Positions 45,862 to 57,519 of a DNA stretch of 64,000 nucleotides are shown here, in pieces. Both the position numbers and the translations under genes were made by a program. The stretch comes from Amoeboaphelidium protococcarum (lineage: Eukaryota; Aphelidiomycota; Aphelidea). The notes beneath the pieces were generated by a model. That model was not told the DNA's origin, made no database searches, and saw nothing but the letters and a program-made list of their open reading frames with translations. The DNA is taken from NCBI GenBank assembly GCA_023515745.1, contig JALECJ010000254.1:434001-498000 (forward strand), in the 5' to 3' direction. Every line of letters starts with the position of its first letter. Within the stretch, counting starts at the first letter, position 1.

Positions 45862-46365
45862 ATGAAATCGATCCAAATCATTCCTGATTTAAATGGTGTC
45901 TTTTCACTGGCCGCTTATGGGCTTGGATGGATCTATGGAATTTTCTCAACACCTCTCGTTCTTGTATTAAGCTTTGCGCTGCTATATACTGGATTGCCCG
46001 TGATCCTGCCGGTTATTCTCTTGTACGCCATCCTAGCAGTACTTTCCGTGCTTGTGTCAATTTTTTCGCTGATCCCTTGTTTGATGGACTGGTTCTATTT
46101 TTTTCCTTCGAACGTGTTTGGACTTGGAGCCGGCCATGCACTATGCGCTTGGTTTATTCTATTAAGCTTTTGGAGTCCATATTTTCTGTTCATGTTGATC
46201 GGGATGGCTTTTTTAGTGTCAATTACAATCTTCAAGGTCACTTGCGGTGGTATCAATCCTTTACACAATGATTCGGAAGAACTCGACATCGAGAAGGCTG
46301 TTCTGACGGTGGAGAAAAATTTAGAGATTAAGAACTAAGCCGATCTCGTTTTTTAATCAATTTGA
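45862..46365 (+). CDS. Small multi-pass membrane protein, 167 aa
   Basis: ATG 45862; with TGA as the only stop it ends at 46363-46365, with TAA 46336 and TAA 46354 read as Gln. Three to four hydrophobic helices are present, for example STPLVLVLSFALLYTGLPVI, LLYAILAVLSVLVSIFSLI and LCAWFILLSFWSPYFLFML, followed by a short acidic tail. The first 158 codons contain no TAA or TAG at all, unlike its neighbours, so the ORF would also be complete under the standard code. Family unknown. Confidence 0.5.
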
Positions 46366-46682
46366 AAAATCAATATATTTACTCAATTTGTGGCCTTGGA
46401 CCGCACGTATTCTGTTAGAAATTGAGTTGTGTTATTCTACGCAATCTGATTAGTCGTGTAACAATGTAGTTATAGAAGCCTCTTATGATACAGTAGGCTG
46501 ATCACTGATTGTGACACAGATCTTGATTAACAATCTTCTCATTCTCATTGAGGTTAAATACCAAGCTTAACAGCACTACATTCTTTACTAAGAAAATCCA
46601 AAAGATGTAAAGACAAAAAAATGCTTACATTATGATCCTACCTACCATCTTCTCCTGGCAAGAAGGGGAGCTAATCTGAATT
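46366..46682. other. AT-rich spacer
   Basis: 317 bp. Nothing recognised. Confidence 0.25.
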
Positions 46683-47060
46683 AGAAAATTTGCAAGTGAA
46701 ATAGAAGAAATTCTAGCACAATTCGATAAGTCAGAACATACTGACTTTGGTGAAGATTTTTAACTGTGCTCTCGACCCATCTATTTACAGATTCTTGGTG
46801 GGAGACAGCAGATCTCGCCAAAGTTCTATTAAGCTGAAGTTAAAATAATGCGTCAAATTACTAATGAACAATGCATGCATAGACTGATAGATATCTGGAG
46901 ACTTCTTATCCCAGACAAGAGATGCTTTACCCACTCTGTCTACATTGTAAATGGTGTTGAATCATAATCAAGAATAGACTATTTTCTCATTAACTAAAAG
47001 AGCATAGCTAGAGTACGAGATTGTAATATTTGTTAAGTACAAGGTAAAAGAGTGAAGTGA
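46683..47060 (+). mobile_element. LINE endonuclease (EEP) fragment
   Basis: A frame from 46683 to TGA 47058-47060 reads FASEIEEILAQFDKSEH, DFGEDFQLCS (degraded GDFN motif), HRLIDIWRLLIPDKRCFTH, SQSRIDYFLINQKSIARV and RDCNIC. The IDxWR...PDKxxFT and SRIDYFL blocks are the standard end of the exonuclease-endonuclease-phosphatase domain of non-LTR retrotransposons. TAA is read as Gln at SQSR and INQK. Strand is opposite to the 44 kb fragment. The rest of the element is missing. Confidence 0.6.
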
Positions 47061-47178
47061 ATATGAGATATAACAAGTATGTTTACAGTTGTTTCAACTC
47101 TTGTGTGATAAAGAGAGTGAGTGAGTGACTGAAACGCGTCAACATGGTTTCAGATCTTCCTTCAGATGACACTAAAGG

Positions 47179-47310
47179 ACCCCCGCTTTGAACAATGGGG
47201 TTGAAACAACAAAAGAAGATAGGGAAATTTGTGAAATGCGAAATCAGAAGAGACGGAAACTACTCTATTTTAAGAGTTGTCTGTGGAGTCATAAGCTATT
47301 TGTCACTACT
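47179..47310. repeat. Duplicated segment B1 (partner 41093-41224)
   Basis: The same ~130 bp block as at 41093-41224. Here it directly follows the end of the intact MscL gene. Confidence 0.7.
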
Positions 47311-47890
47311 AAATCTAAGAGGTGCAATGAGGACATCTAGATGCTAGAAATTTGACTTGCTCGAGACAATGAGGACATACAGCTGACGATTAGCTGGCAC
47401 TTTCACCCTTGCTGATTTTCAGCTCTCGCTCAAACTTCTCGGTAAACGAGGTGTACGCTTTGATCAGCCAGTAGAGAATGAACACAATAATAAGAAATTA
47501 GACGAGAATCTGCAGAAATTGCCCATAATTCTCAGTGACTGCACCATCAGCCACAGCCTCTTCTAAAGTGGTGTAGTTGTCACGCCCGGATTTGCCAGGT
47601 TTCAACACGATGAACAGATTGACGAGAGAATTGCCGAATCCCAATTCTAGAGGAGGCATCAATATATCCTTGAGGAAGCTTGAAACCAGCTAACTAAATA
47701 TCCCACCTATTATTATACCCAATCCAACATTGACCGTAGAGCTGCGCGCGATAAATTTCTTAAAATCAATCAGCCATGTATTAAGAGCTGTGTAAGAGCC
47801 CTGCACCACATTGCCCACATCGATCACTGACAATAGTCTTTCATTTTCCTCACTTTGCTAAGTATGTTTATCACTCAAATTGTCATTCAT
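47303..47890 (-). CDS. mscL: MscL-type mechanosensitive channel with zinc ribbon
   Basis: Single-exon, 195 aa, ATG 47890-47888 to TGA 47305-47303. MscL features in order: DFKKFIARSSTVNVGLGIII (first helix), FSQLVSSFLKDILMPP, a periplasm-type loop, QFLQILVQFLIIVFILYWLI (second helix) and a helical tail. It ends in a four-Cys zinc ribbon, CPHC-x10-CPHC, as in several bacterial, algal and fungal MscL proteins. The family opens a large pore on membrane tension and protects cells from osmotic downshock. It is common in bacteria and patchy in eukaryotes. Two in-frame TAGs precede TGA. Its last ~120 bp are duplicated at 41.4 kb. Confidence 0.9.
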
Positions 47891-48072
47891 ATCTGATCTC
47901 TATATGATATCAATAATGAAGTGCAATTTTAAAAGAAGATACAGTTAAATTGCACAGCACGTTCATCTATAAAATAGTGTTTGGTGGTGTAACACTAAGA
48001 TTTTAAAAGATCCGTTACACAAGATTTACGAAATCAAACTTAAGTATGTTATTAAAAAGCCTAAAAATAATG

Positions 48073-49280
48073 TCATAATTTACTCTGATTAGATACATTA
48101 GATTTTCCTAGCACGGCAGCAGCGACTTTACTTCCAATAGGACGATTAAGTCTACGCGACATCTGACTACCCACCACAGCAACTTTCTTCAGCATGTTGT
48201 CTATTGCTTCACGGCCTTAGATATACGCAATCTCACCTTATTGATCATCAAAAATCTCCAGTTTCAATTTGTCAGATTCAGTTAAATCACGCAGCAAATA
48301 CAGTACGTCCTCGGTAGCTACATTACCACTTGCTCCCTGAGCGTATGGACATCCACCGAGACCGTTTACACTAGAGTCTACTGTACGTATTCCCATTATA
48401 ATAGACTGATGAATATTAGCCAGAGCCTAGCCGTAGGTATCGTGAAAATGAACAGCGATGCGAGACAGGTCAGAAGATGATGCGGATGACTTAGATTGCA
48501 AACAGTCAATCATTTACTCCACTTTAACCGCAGTGCCAGTACCTATAGTATCACCCAGGGAGACTTCATAGCAGCCCATATCAAGCAATGAAGAACACAG
48601 ATCGCGAACTTTGGTAAAATCAACATTAAGCCCCTCGTATGGACATCCCAATACACAACTCAAATAACCTCTTACGCGTATACCATTATCCTGAGCCATC
48701 GAGATTACTTGCTCAAACTTCTTCAATGACTCTTTGACATTGACATTGGTATTCTTTAAATTGAATGAGTCTGATGCTGCCGTGAATATCGCAATTTCAC
48801 GTTAAAGAGGCTGTGCGGCATTCGCAGTTGCTTCAATAAAGGATTCTAAGCCTTTCACATTAGGCACCAGAGCAGGGTAATATTATCCAGGAACTTGATT
48901 CTAACTAATTTGGGTCATTATCTCAGCCGCACCTGACATCTACACAATCATCAGTGTAATAAATACATTACGACTTGTTACGCTGTAATAAAAGTCAGGA
49001 TTATCTTACTTATGGTACCCATTTAGGCGAGACAAAAGCTGCAGCTTCCACTCTAGACAATCCAGCTTTAGAGAGATCTCTAATGAACTAAATTCTCTCT
49101 GCAGCGCTCAGCGTAAGTTTTTCATTCTATAAACCGTCTCTCGGCCCAACTACAATAAATGTAAAAGTCAGAGTGATCAAGACGATCAAGTTACTGGATA
49201 TAACATTTACCTTCTACTATTCGAATGACATTACTCGGACGTGCTGCAGATAGCAAACGCCCAACTTTGACAAAATTCAT
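48073..49280 (-). CDS. HMGCL: Hydroxymethylglutaryl-CoA lyase
   Basis: Three exons, 49280-49211, 49149-49010 and 48939-48073, joined to 358 aa. Introns are 49150-49210 (61 nt) and 48940-49009 (70 nt). A basic presequence ([18 protein letters not shown]) suggests mitochondrial import. The TIM barrel shows [56 protein letters not shown] and the catalytic-Cys loop [19 protein letters not shown]. The enzyme splits HMG-CoA to acetoacetate and acetyl-CoA in leucine breakdown. The Gln in GLQNEK and in KWVPQ are TAG/TAA and are invariant in the family. Both introns end in TGTAG or GTGTAG. Upstream 49281-49589 holds nothing recognised. Confidence 0.95.
48940..49009 (-). other. Intron 2 of HMGCL
   Basis: 70 nt, GTAAGATAA donor and GTGTAG acceptor, phase 0. 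Confidence 0.85.
49150..49210 (-). other. Intron 1 of HMGCL
   Basis: 61 nt, GTAAATG donor and TTGTAG acceptor, phase 1. Rebuilds the invariant VGPRDG. Confidence 0.85.
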
Positions 49281-49589
49281 AACGAAGAAACTTTGTTTTA
49301 GGAGATAATAATAACTGACAGGAGATAATGGAATTCAGAGGGATGGCCACAGCAAATGTAAGTTTTTCTAGTGGGAATTCTCAAAAGCGGTCCAATCGCT
49401 ACGGGAGAGCTCGAAACTGATCAAACAATGCTCAACATTAGGATAGCTTCACGTCTTGATATACATAGACTTGAAAAATGCAGAGATAATGAAAAGAAAA
49501 AAGATAAAGATATGATGTAGCTCTTAATATCATCGAAAGCAATTATCTAATCACCTAATCAAAAAGTTATATTTACCAAAATCAAATGA

Positions 49590-50252
49590 TCAATTTCTAC
49601 GGAGGCGCATGTATTTAACCTCTTCAACTTACCGAATTGACATATGCATTGCTCGAGCAATTTCAGCATTATTCAAATGACCCAGTGAATTAACTTGCTC
49701 TTTTAACTTGCACTTGACTGCGAATGCAGTTCTTCCCAAACTGCTGGCAACTTGAGCGAAAGATTTCCCACTTGCAAGCTCATTTTTTAAGGTGGTCAGA
49801 TCGTTTTTGGTCCAAATTTTATTAGCACGCGATGGAGTTTGTCGCTATGACGGCTGCTGAGCCGGCTACTGAGAGCTGCTGCTGCTGCTTTGGCTCTAAG
49901 CGGCGTTGTAATCTCTTAACTACTACGCGGATGCAATCTCGGCCGGGGATTAAAGGGTAGACGATGCTTGCATTTGGGAAGCAGACACCGGCGTACTAAA
50001 GCCGTCATTGGATCCTTGCACATCGCTATTGATATTCTTACTACTGGTGCTTCCACCACTGTTAGGGCGCCTGTTATTGTTACCCCTGAATTCGATGAAA
50101 TCCTCAGGCAGGGCTCTCACCAAAGCCATATAAGTCCCAAGGGTGCGCTTGTTCATCAGATAGCGAGCAAATTCTTGTAGATCATCTATGCTTGTATCTT
50201 CAGCTAATAGCTGAGCCTATCTCGCCAATGAATCTCTATTTTATTGCGCCAT
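49590..50252 (-). CDS. HTH/Myb-like protein, tandem copy 1
   Basis: 220 aa, ATG 50252-50250 to TGA 49592-49590. The N-terminal ~60 residues (LLAEDTSIDDLQEFARYLM, TYMALVRALPEDFIEF) match those of the next gene. A long Ser/Gln/Asn-rich linker follows. The C-terminal part (IWTKNDLTTLKNELASGKSF, QVASSLGRTAFAVKCKLKEQ, LNNAEIARAMHMSIRQVEEV) has a SANT/Myb-like Trp and two helix-turn-helix-like segments, suggesting DNA binding. A GTAAGT sequence inside the last codons could be a splice donor, so the extreme C-terminus is uncertain. Family unknown. Confidence 0.65.
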
Positions 50253-50446
50253 TCGGTAATTGTTTAGTATTAAAATATTTCAAAATCCCTCTGGTTTGAT
50301 TAAAAGAAATAGAGATCGTCAAGGTTTCACAAGTTATAAATAAGATCAATCCTGTTTATTCAACTCACACGTCTTCACGTCTCACTGCCAGATCAAGATC
50401 CTATCCCAGATGTCCGTAGTTACTACCGCTTGCCACATAATAATAT

Positions 50447-51190
50447 TCATCCCACGTTCCTCACGTAATTCAGAAGGTTCTGATTAATATTCAATGTATT
50501 GCAAATTTCAGCATCGGACAAATGGCCAAACTTATTTACCAGAATCCACTATAATTATTTGTTAATAGCCCTGTTAGTGCGACCCATAGATTACGCGACG
50601 TATGAAATTCCTTTCTATTCAGCTAATAGTGCAAGTAATCGATCACGCTAAGCATCATCCCAAGGCAAATTATGATGACTTGGCGATCCAACAGGAGGTG
50701 GCTAAGTCTAGGCTGTTGGCCTAGTCGGACTGAGGATAGCTGGTTGGTTAAATATTTCATTCAGCGGCACAGATTCAAAAGGGGCAGCATTATCTCCGAC
50801 CTATTGACGCGATTATTCGGACGTGCGCACATTAGCCGGAGGATTAGCATTAACAGGAGGCGGAGTATGGGGTGACTAGGACCGCCCACGTTGTTGATTA
50901 CTAGAACTTTGTTGACGTGATGAAGACTATGCCTGCTACGCGTTTCTTTACGGAGTCCTGAACAGTTCAGATCTGCTAATTGGGGCCTAATTAGTGGCTG
51001 CCCCAATATGATCCGGACCTTCTTCAGCAAAATCCAGAAATTTCTCAGGCAGAGCGCGCACCAGGGCCATCAGAGATCTCATAGTTGGTCTCTACAGAAC
51101 ATAAGCGGCAAACTATTTCAATTGCTCAGGATCCATATCCTCTGCCAATTCTATCGCTCTCTATACAACTTACTCGCTATCCCTAGGCAT
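50447..51190 (-). CDS. HTH/Myb-like protein, tandem copy 2
   Basis: 247 aa, ATG 51190-51188 to TGA 50449-50447. Its N-terminus (IELAEDMDPEQLKQFAAYVL, MALVRALPEKFLDFAEEG) aligns with copy 1. The linker is Gln/Ser/Pro-rich. The C-terminal HTH region has LPWDDAQRDRLLALLAEQKG, YVAQSMGRTNRAINKQLQW and FGHLSDAEICNTLNINQN. Same strand and 194 bp upstream of copy 1, so a tandem duplication is likely. Many linker Gln codons are TAG/TAA. A DNA-binding role is inferred from the helix-turn-helix pattern. Confidence 0.68.
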
Positions 51191-51408
51191 AATTTATTTA
51201 GCTTTAAGATCAATGATAAAATCTGTTGGTTTTTGGTGATAAGAAATTCTCTAATGAAAAAAAAAGATTAAAGCGATCACTGATTACGACGTGAGAGGGA
51301 CATCGTCAACTCCCTTTAAATAAATTATTCAATTAACATCAATAAGAGCGAAAAGCAAAGTAATTCTCAGCAATTAGAAACTGCTAATTAAAGAACACAT
51401 ACTCCTGC

Positions 51409-52617
<1,209 letters not shown>

Positions 52618-53312
52618 TGCTTGTTCAATATATCAAGTACAAGTACAAGTTTAGTTTTAATGCAGAAAGGATGAACGAATTTGATGAAATGGGAGAAAGA
52701 CGTAACGAGTGACGAACAGCGAGAGACACAAGAGAGTGAGAAACAACCAATAGTAAGCGCGACTGCAAGTCGTTGCAGTATAAGGACAATACGTGATATC
52801 GAGTGAGATCAATGTAAATGGGAATCATATGTACATGAAGCCTATTATCGAATATATTGTTTTAATTATGTAATTTTGATAATATTCTTGGGAAAATCTC
52901 CGTTATAGTGGAGTGTTTTATGAGTTGTGCATTCTCGTGTGGTTAAAGAAACACTGCACTGCCCGTATCATTATCTAAATCATGTATTAATATCGTCTTT
53001 GGCCTAACTGCTATTGCCCTTTATCAAATCATTGTAATACCATGTTGCAGTCACCTATAGTATTTAATTGTGATCAAAACAGGTGTTACTTCAGCTGGTC
53101 GCCTGAGTTCGTCACACGTCAGGGACAGCCAGTGATGTCGCCACAATAAAATGTAACTGTTACATCACGCAGTAGATAGATGTGCTATATCTCAGACATC
53201 TCTGCAATGGTGCCCTTTTTCTCCCTATTACAAAGACTTAGGTATAATAGTCCATTTTATCATATTATTTATTCCCTATAGTAAAATATCACTCTAACTG
53301 TAATTTTAAATC
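52618..53312. promoter_or_regulatory. Divergent region, RPT6 / secreted protein
   Basis: 695 bp. A purine-rich GAGAGACACAAGAGAGTGAG stretch lies near 52720-52740. No gene recognised. Confidence 0.3.
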
Positions 53313-55133
53313 ATGCGACTAAGTAAGATTCCTTGTATAATAACGGTTATTATTATTGCTATTAATATGATTGATCTGCATTCAGTTGACGCGTTGCCTG
53401 CCGCTGAATCTGGCTCTGCTCCGTCCGTTTATCTCTATAAGAGAGATCCTCAGTCTACGAAATCTGGTGGTGGTGGTAGTGGTCCTAAGCCTGCTTAAAA
53501 GCCTGCGCAAAAGCCCGCACAAAAGCCTGCGCAAAAGACTGCACAATAAAGTTAGCGTAAAGCTGCTTAATCCAATCCGCCTCCAAAACCGAAGCCTGCA
53601 CCTCCCTCTCCTAAGTAGGCTTCCCCTCCCGCACCTGTCAAGTCAGCTGGAAATAATGGCGCTGACACATCTGCTAGGACTGCTCCTTAGAACACTTAGC
53701 CTTAGGACGCAGCACCTCAGTAGCCGCGTGACGAGAGCGCAATGCGCAGGCCAATGAATCCTAATGTCCAATCGTATCAACAGCCATAAGCCTTATTTGA
53801 TACTGATGCTAATCCATTCTAAAGCTTTTTTGGCGGTATGCCATTTTTTGGTGGCGGCAATGGTGGTAATGGTGGAATTGCGCCAAGTTTCGGCGGCTGG
53901 GGAGGCACTCCGCCGGCTCCTGCGCCATAACCACAGTATCAATAGCCGCAAACTTCTCAACGCAGTGGCCCGCCTCCGTAGTAGGCTTCTAGTCCTGCTC
54001 CATAAATCAATGCTGCAAATGGTGGCACCTAATAGCCGTAGTAGCCTTAGCCGCCTGCTGCATAAAATCAATAATCTGGTTAACCGCAAAATTACTAGCC
54101 AAAGTAATTTGATCCTAATGCTCAAGTATAGGATGCTGCTCCTGGTACTCCTGAGCGCGAGTATATGGATCGAGTCCGTGATGGCGAGGGCAACATGTAA
54201 TTCGACCCTGCCACAAAGTAGTGGACTGATTAACAAGGTCGTCAGTTTAAGGAAGTCAATAATCAGCTGTTTGCTATGCCTCCTTCTGGTAATTCAAATG
54301 GAGGTCCTGGATCAGCCCCTGGCTCGCAGTCTTCTCCGTCCAATGGTTCTAGAGGTTAATCAGGGTAGCCTGGTGCTCAACCTGGGCCTACCGCGGGTAC
54401 TCCGCCTGGCGCGTCTGGTTCTAGTCCTCCGCCGCCTGCTGATTAGAGTCCTCCTCCACCAAAAGGACCATCCGCTCCTGGTTAGTACAATTTAGCTCAA
54501 CCAGGTTCTAAATCCGCGTCTGAAGCCGGTAGAGGTGGAATCATGAACATGAACAACTACCAAGCCGCTAAAAGTGGTGCTTAGCGAGGCATCAATTCTG
54601 AAATCTAAGATCCTGAACAGAGAAGATATGCTAATGCGATGTATTTAGGTGCTGTCGGAACCGAAACTGGAGGTGGTCAGAACATGCCTAATGATGCCGA
54701 GTAGCAGCAACGTGGTAAGTTGGGCAATGATATGGAAGAAATTGGTCCAGCTAGGATTGGTCGCGGCCTTTGGAAGAGAATGGGCTATTCTGAAGAGGAG
54801 ATTCAAAGAATCAAAGCTGATGGCAATGGAGCTTATGCCAATGAACAATCTGCAAGAGTTTTCGCCAAGGGACCTCAAGAGCTAGGTGGCATGAGAAATT
54901 TCATGGCATACTAACGCGGTGGCGTCTCAATGTACAACAAGGCTAGCGACTACCGTGATGCACCTCAAGACAGAGAGAAATATGGACCTATGACACAACA
55001 GGAGCAACAGAGTCTTGATCATCTGACTGAAAACTATCGTGAGACTCAATAAGAGGTGATAAATAATCCAAACTTATTGGATCCGTCCAACAATCAGGTT
55101 CCTTGGCTAAATCAGGCTGCTCCATAGATCTGA
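53313..55133 (+). CDS. Secreted Pro/Gln/Gly-rich protein, 606 aa
   Basis: Single-exon, ATG 53313 to TGA 55131-55133. A signal peptide (IPCIITVIIIAINMIDLHSV) is followed by YLYKRDPQ, a possible Kex2-type KR site. KPAQKPAQ repeats, Pro/Gln/Gly-rich low-complexity sequence (FFGGMPFFGGGNGGNGG) and SPPPP runs extend to about residue 420. The C-terminal ~180 residues are different, compact and charged: YANAMYLGAVGTETGGGQNM, EEIGPARIGRGLWKRMGYSE, VPWLNQAAPQI. No Cys-rich or known enzyme domain was seen. A secreted or extracellular-matrix role is inferred from the signal peptide and composition. The last ~515 bp of coding sequence recur after the assembly gap. Confidence 0.8.
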
Positions 55134-55332
55134 TTGAACTGACCAGGTTGAGAAAGTAATGCAAATGTTTTTTCTAATACAGTTTTGTTTTTCCATCAAT
55201 TTATTACTCTACTTACCCTTGATCTTGGCACTGTCCGAGACCCTTCTCATTTTTACTGATAAAGTATAGTTACACAACAATTTTGATACTTTCAATGATA
55301 AGAATCACCACTATTTAGGCGCGTTGTCAGCG

Positions 55333-55962
55333 TCAAAGTTCAGGCGATTTCAGCTTATACAGCTCTTTAATGAGATGTCGTTTAGCAACAAACTTGCGCG
55401 TCTGCTCCAATTACTGAATAGCCTTTTGCATATTGACACGGTTCAGCAGGTCCATGTCAAAGTGAGCCGTGCACTCTCTTAGCTATTGAAGTTGTTACCA
55501 TTCCTTAATGATAGTTGAATTGTCCGATTGCCCTACTATCAACGAAACATGTTGGCTTGAGCAAGCTTTTAGCTAGTTTAACGCCCTTAAAGCTAGGGAT
55601 TCAGTTTATACTCGTTGCATTTCTTGATCCAAACGCTGACTTAATGAATTGAATTCTCTCTCGATAGAACCACGTTCAATCATCCCTTAAATATCAGATA
55701 TTTCTGTTCTAACTCTGATGTCGCTTCTATTAAACTTGGCTTCAATCTCAGTCAGCTACTGCAACTATGATTGTAAGTATTATTCAACATCGTCCACAGC
55801 GTGATCTGTAATCGAAATAGACTAAGTCTAAATCTCATTGCCGGATGTAACAAGTTTGTCCTGTGCTGCTCTTAGATATTCTTCGCCAGCTTATCCTTCT
55901 TGTGCAGTATGAACGCTGGGCCTTCTGGATGTCATATCATCACACGAATCACTTTGTTGCAT
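55333..55962 (-). CDS. Coiled-coil protein, 209 aa, left copy
   Basis: ATG 55962-55960 to TGA 55335-55333. Helical throughout with heptad-like Leu/Gln spacing (QYLQSQLQQLTEIEAKF, EFNSLSQRLDQEMQRVQTE) and a basic end (FVAKRHLIKELYKLKSPEL). About fifteen Gln codons are TAG/TAA. No signal peptide or known domain. I do not recognise the family. A second, more divergent copy lies at 57520-58152. Confidence 0.65.
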
Positions 55963-56220
55963 TGTTTTTATTGTATAAACGATATGTATAGGTGCAATTT
56001 AATATTTTAAAGCGATTTCTAATCTACACTTCAATGAGTATCAGGTGAGATTGGTAATAATCAGTTGTGAAACAATCTCTATTCGTTGTCAAGCAAGTCC
56101 TCGCTAAGGTTGAAGCGATCCCTCACTCTCATTCAGAAGCGTCTTAAACTATTTCTAATCCTTTTCGCGCATTACTAAGTGACGTTGATATCAAGCAATA
56201 TAAAATAAACTAAATAAATA

Positions 56221-56738
56221 ATGGCAGCGGCATAACGCGCATTGGAAAGAATTGGAGTAGCGGCTGTGGTTCTCGGTACTGGTGCTAGTTTGGTATAGTC
56301 TAGTATGTATGACGTTCCTGGTGGTCACAGAGCAGTGATTTTCGACAGATTTCAGGGTGTGAAGAAGGACGTGATTAATGAGGGTACTCATTTCTTGGTT
56401 CCATGGCTATAACGCGCCATCACCTATGACGTTCGTACAAAGCCGCGTAATATCAGCACTACAACTGGCTCCAAAGATATGCAGATGATATCGCTGACTC
56501 TTCGTGTCTTGCACAAGCCTGATGTCAAACGCTTGCCTGTGATTTATCAATCGCTCGGCTTAGATTATGATGATCGTGTTCTACCTTCTATCGGTAATGA
56601 AGTGTTGAAGGCTGTTGTGGCTCAGTTTGACGCTGGTGAATTGATCACACAGCGTGAGATTGTATCTGCTCAGATCCGCGGTGATTTGGTGAAGCGTGCA
56701 AAAGAGTTCAACATTCTGCTGGAAGACGTGTCCATCAC
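56221..56738 (+). CDS. PHB1: Prohibitin 1, left copy cut by the N gap
   Basis: ATG 56221. 172 codons are visible up to the Ns, ending in LLEDVSI-T of the SPFH domain. It contains [20 protein letters not shown] and [20 protein letters not shown] as in the complete copy. Differences from the right copy in the shared part are mostly synonymous. Most likely an allelic contig end rather than a second functional gene. Confidence 0.85.
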
Positions 56739-56794
56739 NNNNNNNNNNNNNNNNNNNNNNNNNNNNNNNNNNNNNNNNNNNNNNNNNNNNNNNN
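56739..56794. other. Assembly gap (56 N)
   Basis: A run of N flanked on both sides by the ends of the ~2.1-kb duplicated block. Confidence 1.
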
Positions 56795-57310
56795 CAGAGA
56801 AGATATGCTAATGCGATGTATTTAGGTGCTGTCGGAACCGAAACTGGAGGTGGTCAGAACATGCCTAATGATGCCGAGTAGGCGCAACGTGGTAAGTTGG
56901 GCAATGATATGGAAGAAATTGGCCCAGCTAGGATTGGTCGAGGCCTTTGGAAGAGAATGGGTTATTCTGAAGAAGAGATTCAAAGAATCAAAGCTGATGG
57001 CAATGGAGCTTATGCCAATGAACAATCTGCAAGAGTTTTCGCAAAGGGACCTCAAGAGCTAGGTGGCATGAGAAATTTCATGGCATACTAACGCGGTGGC
57101 GTCTCGATGTACAACAAGGCTAGCGACTACCGTGATGCACCTCAAGACAGAGAGAAATATGGACCTATGACACAATAGGAGCAACAGAGTCTTGATCATC
57201 TGACTGAAAACTACCGTGAGACTCAATAAGAGGTGATAAATAATCCAAACTTATTGGATCCGTCCAACAATCAGGTTCCTTGGCTAAATCAGGCTGCTCC
57301 ATAGATCTGA
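56795..57310 (+). CDS. Secreted Pro/Gln protein, right copy, C-terminal part only
   Basis: Begins at the N gap and runs to TGA 57308-57310. It repeats the C-terminal domain of the 53.3-kb gene with few changes, for example GAG-TAG-GCG in place of GAG-TAG-CAG near 56881. The signal peptide and low-complexity part are absent because the contig starts here. Confidence 0.8.
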
Positions 57311-57519
57311 TTGAACTGACCAGGTTGAGAGAGTAATGCAAATGTTTTTTCTAATACAGTTTTGTTTTTCCATCAATTTATATTCTACTTACCCTGGATC
57401 TTGGCACTGTCCGAGATCCTTTTCATTTTTACTGGATAAATTATAGTTACACAACGCCATTATTCAATTTTAATATTTTCATCAATAAGATTCACCTCTA
57501 TTTAGGCGCGTTGCCAGCG

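Larger units (their letters stand above)
54619..56738. repeat. Duplicated ~2.1-kb block, left copy
   Basis: Covers the end of the secreted protein gene, the coiled-coil gene and the first part of prohibitin. It matches the block after the N gap, in the same order and orientation, with scattered substitutions and small indels. Confidence 0.85.

Noticed and set aside
53764-54495. 243-codon frame on the plus strand and a 147-codon frame on the minus strand
   Set aside because: Both overlap the Pro/Gln-rich part of the secreted protein and reflect its biased composition.
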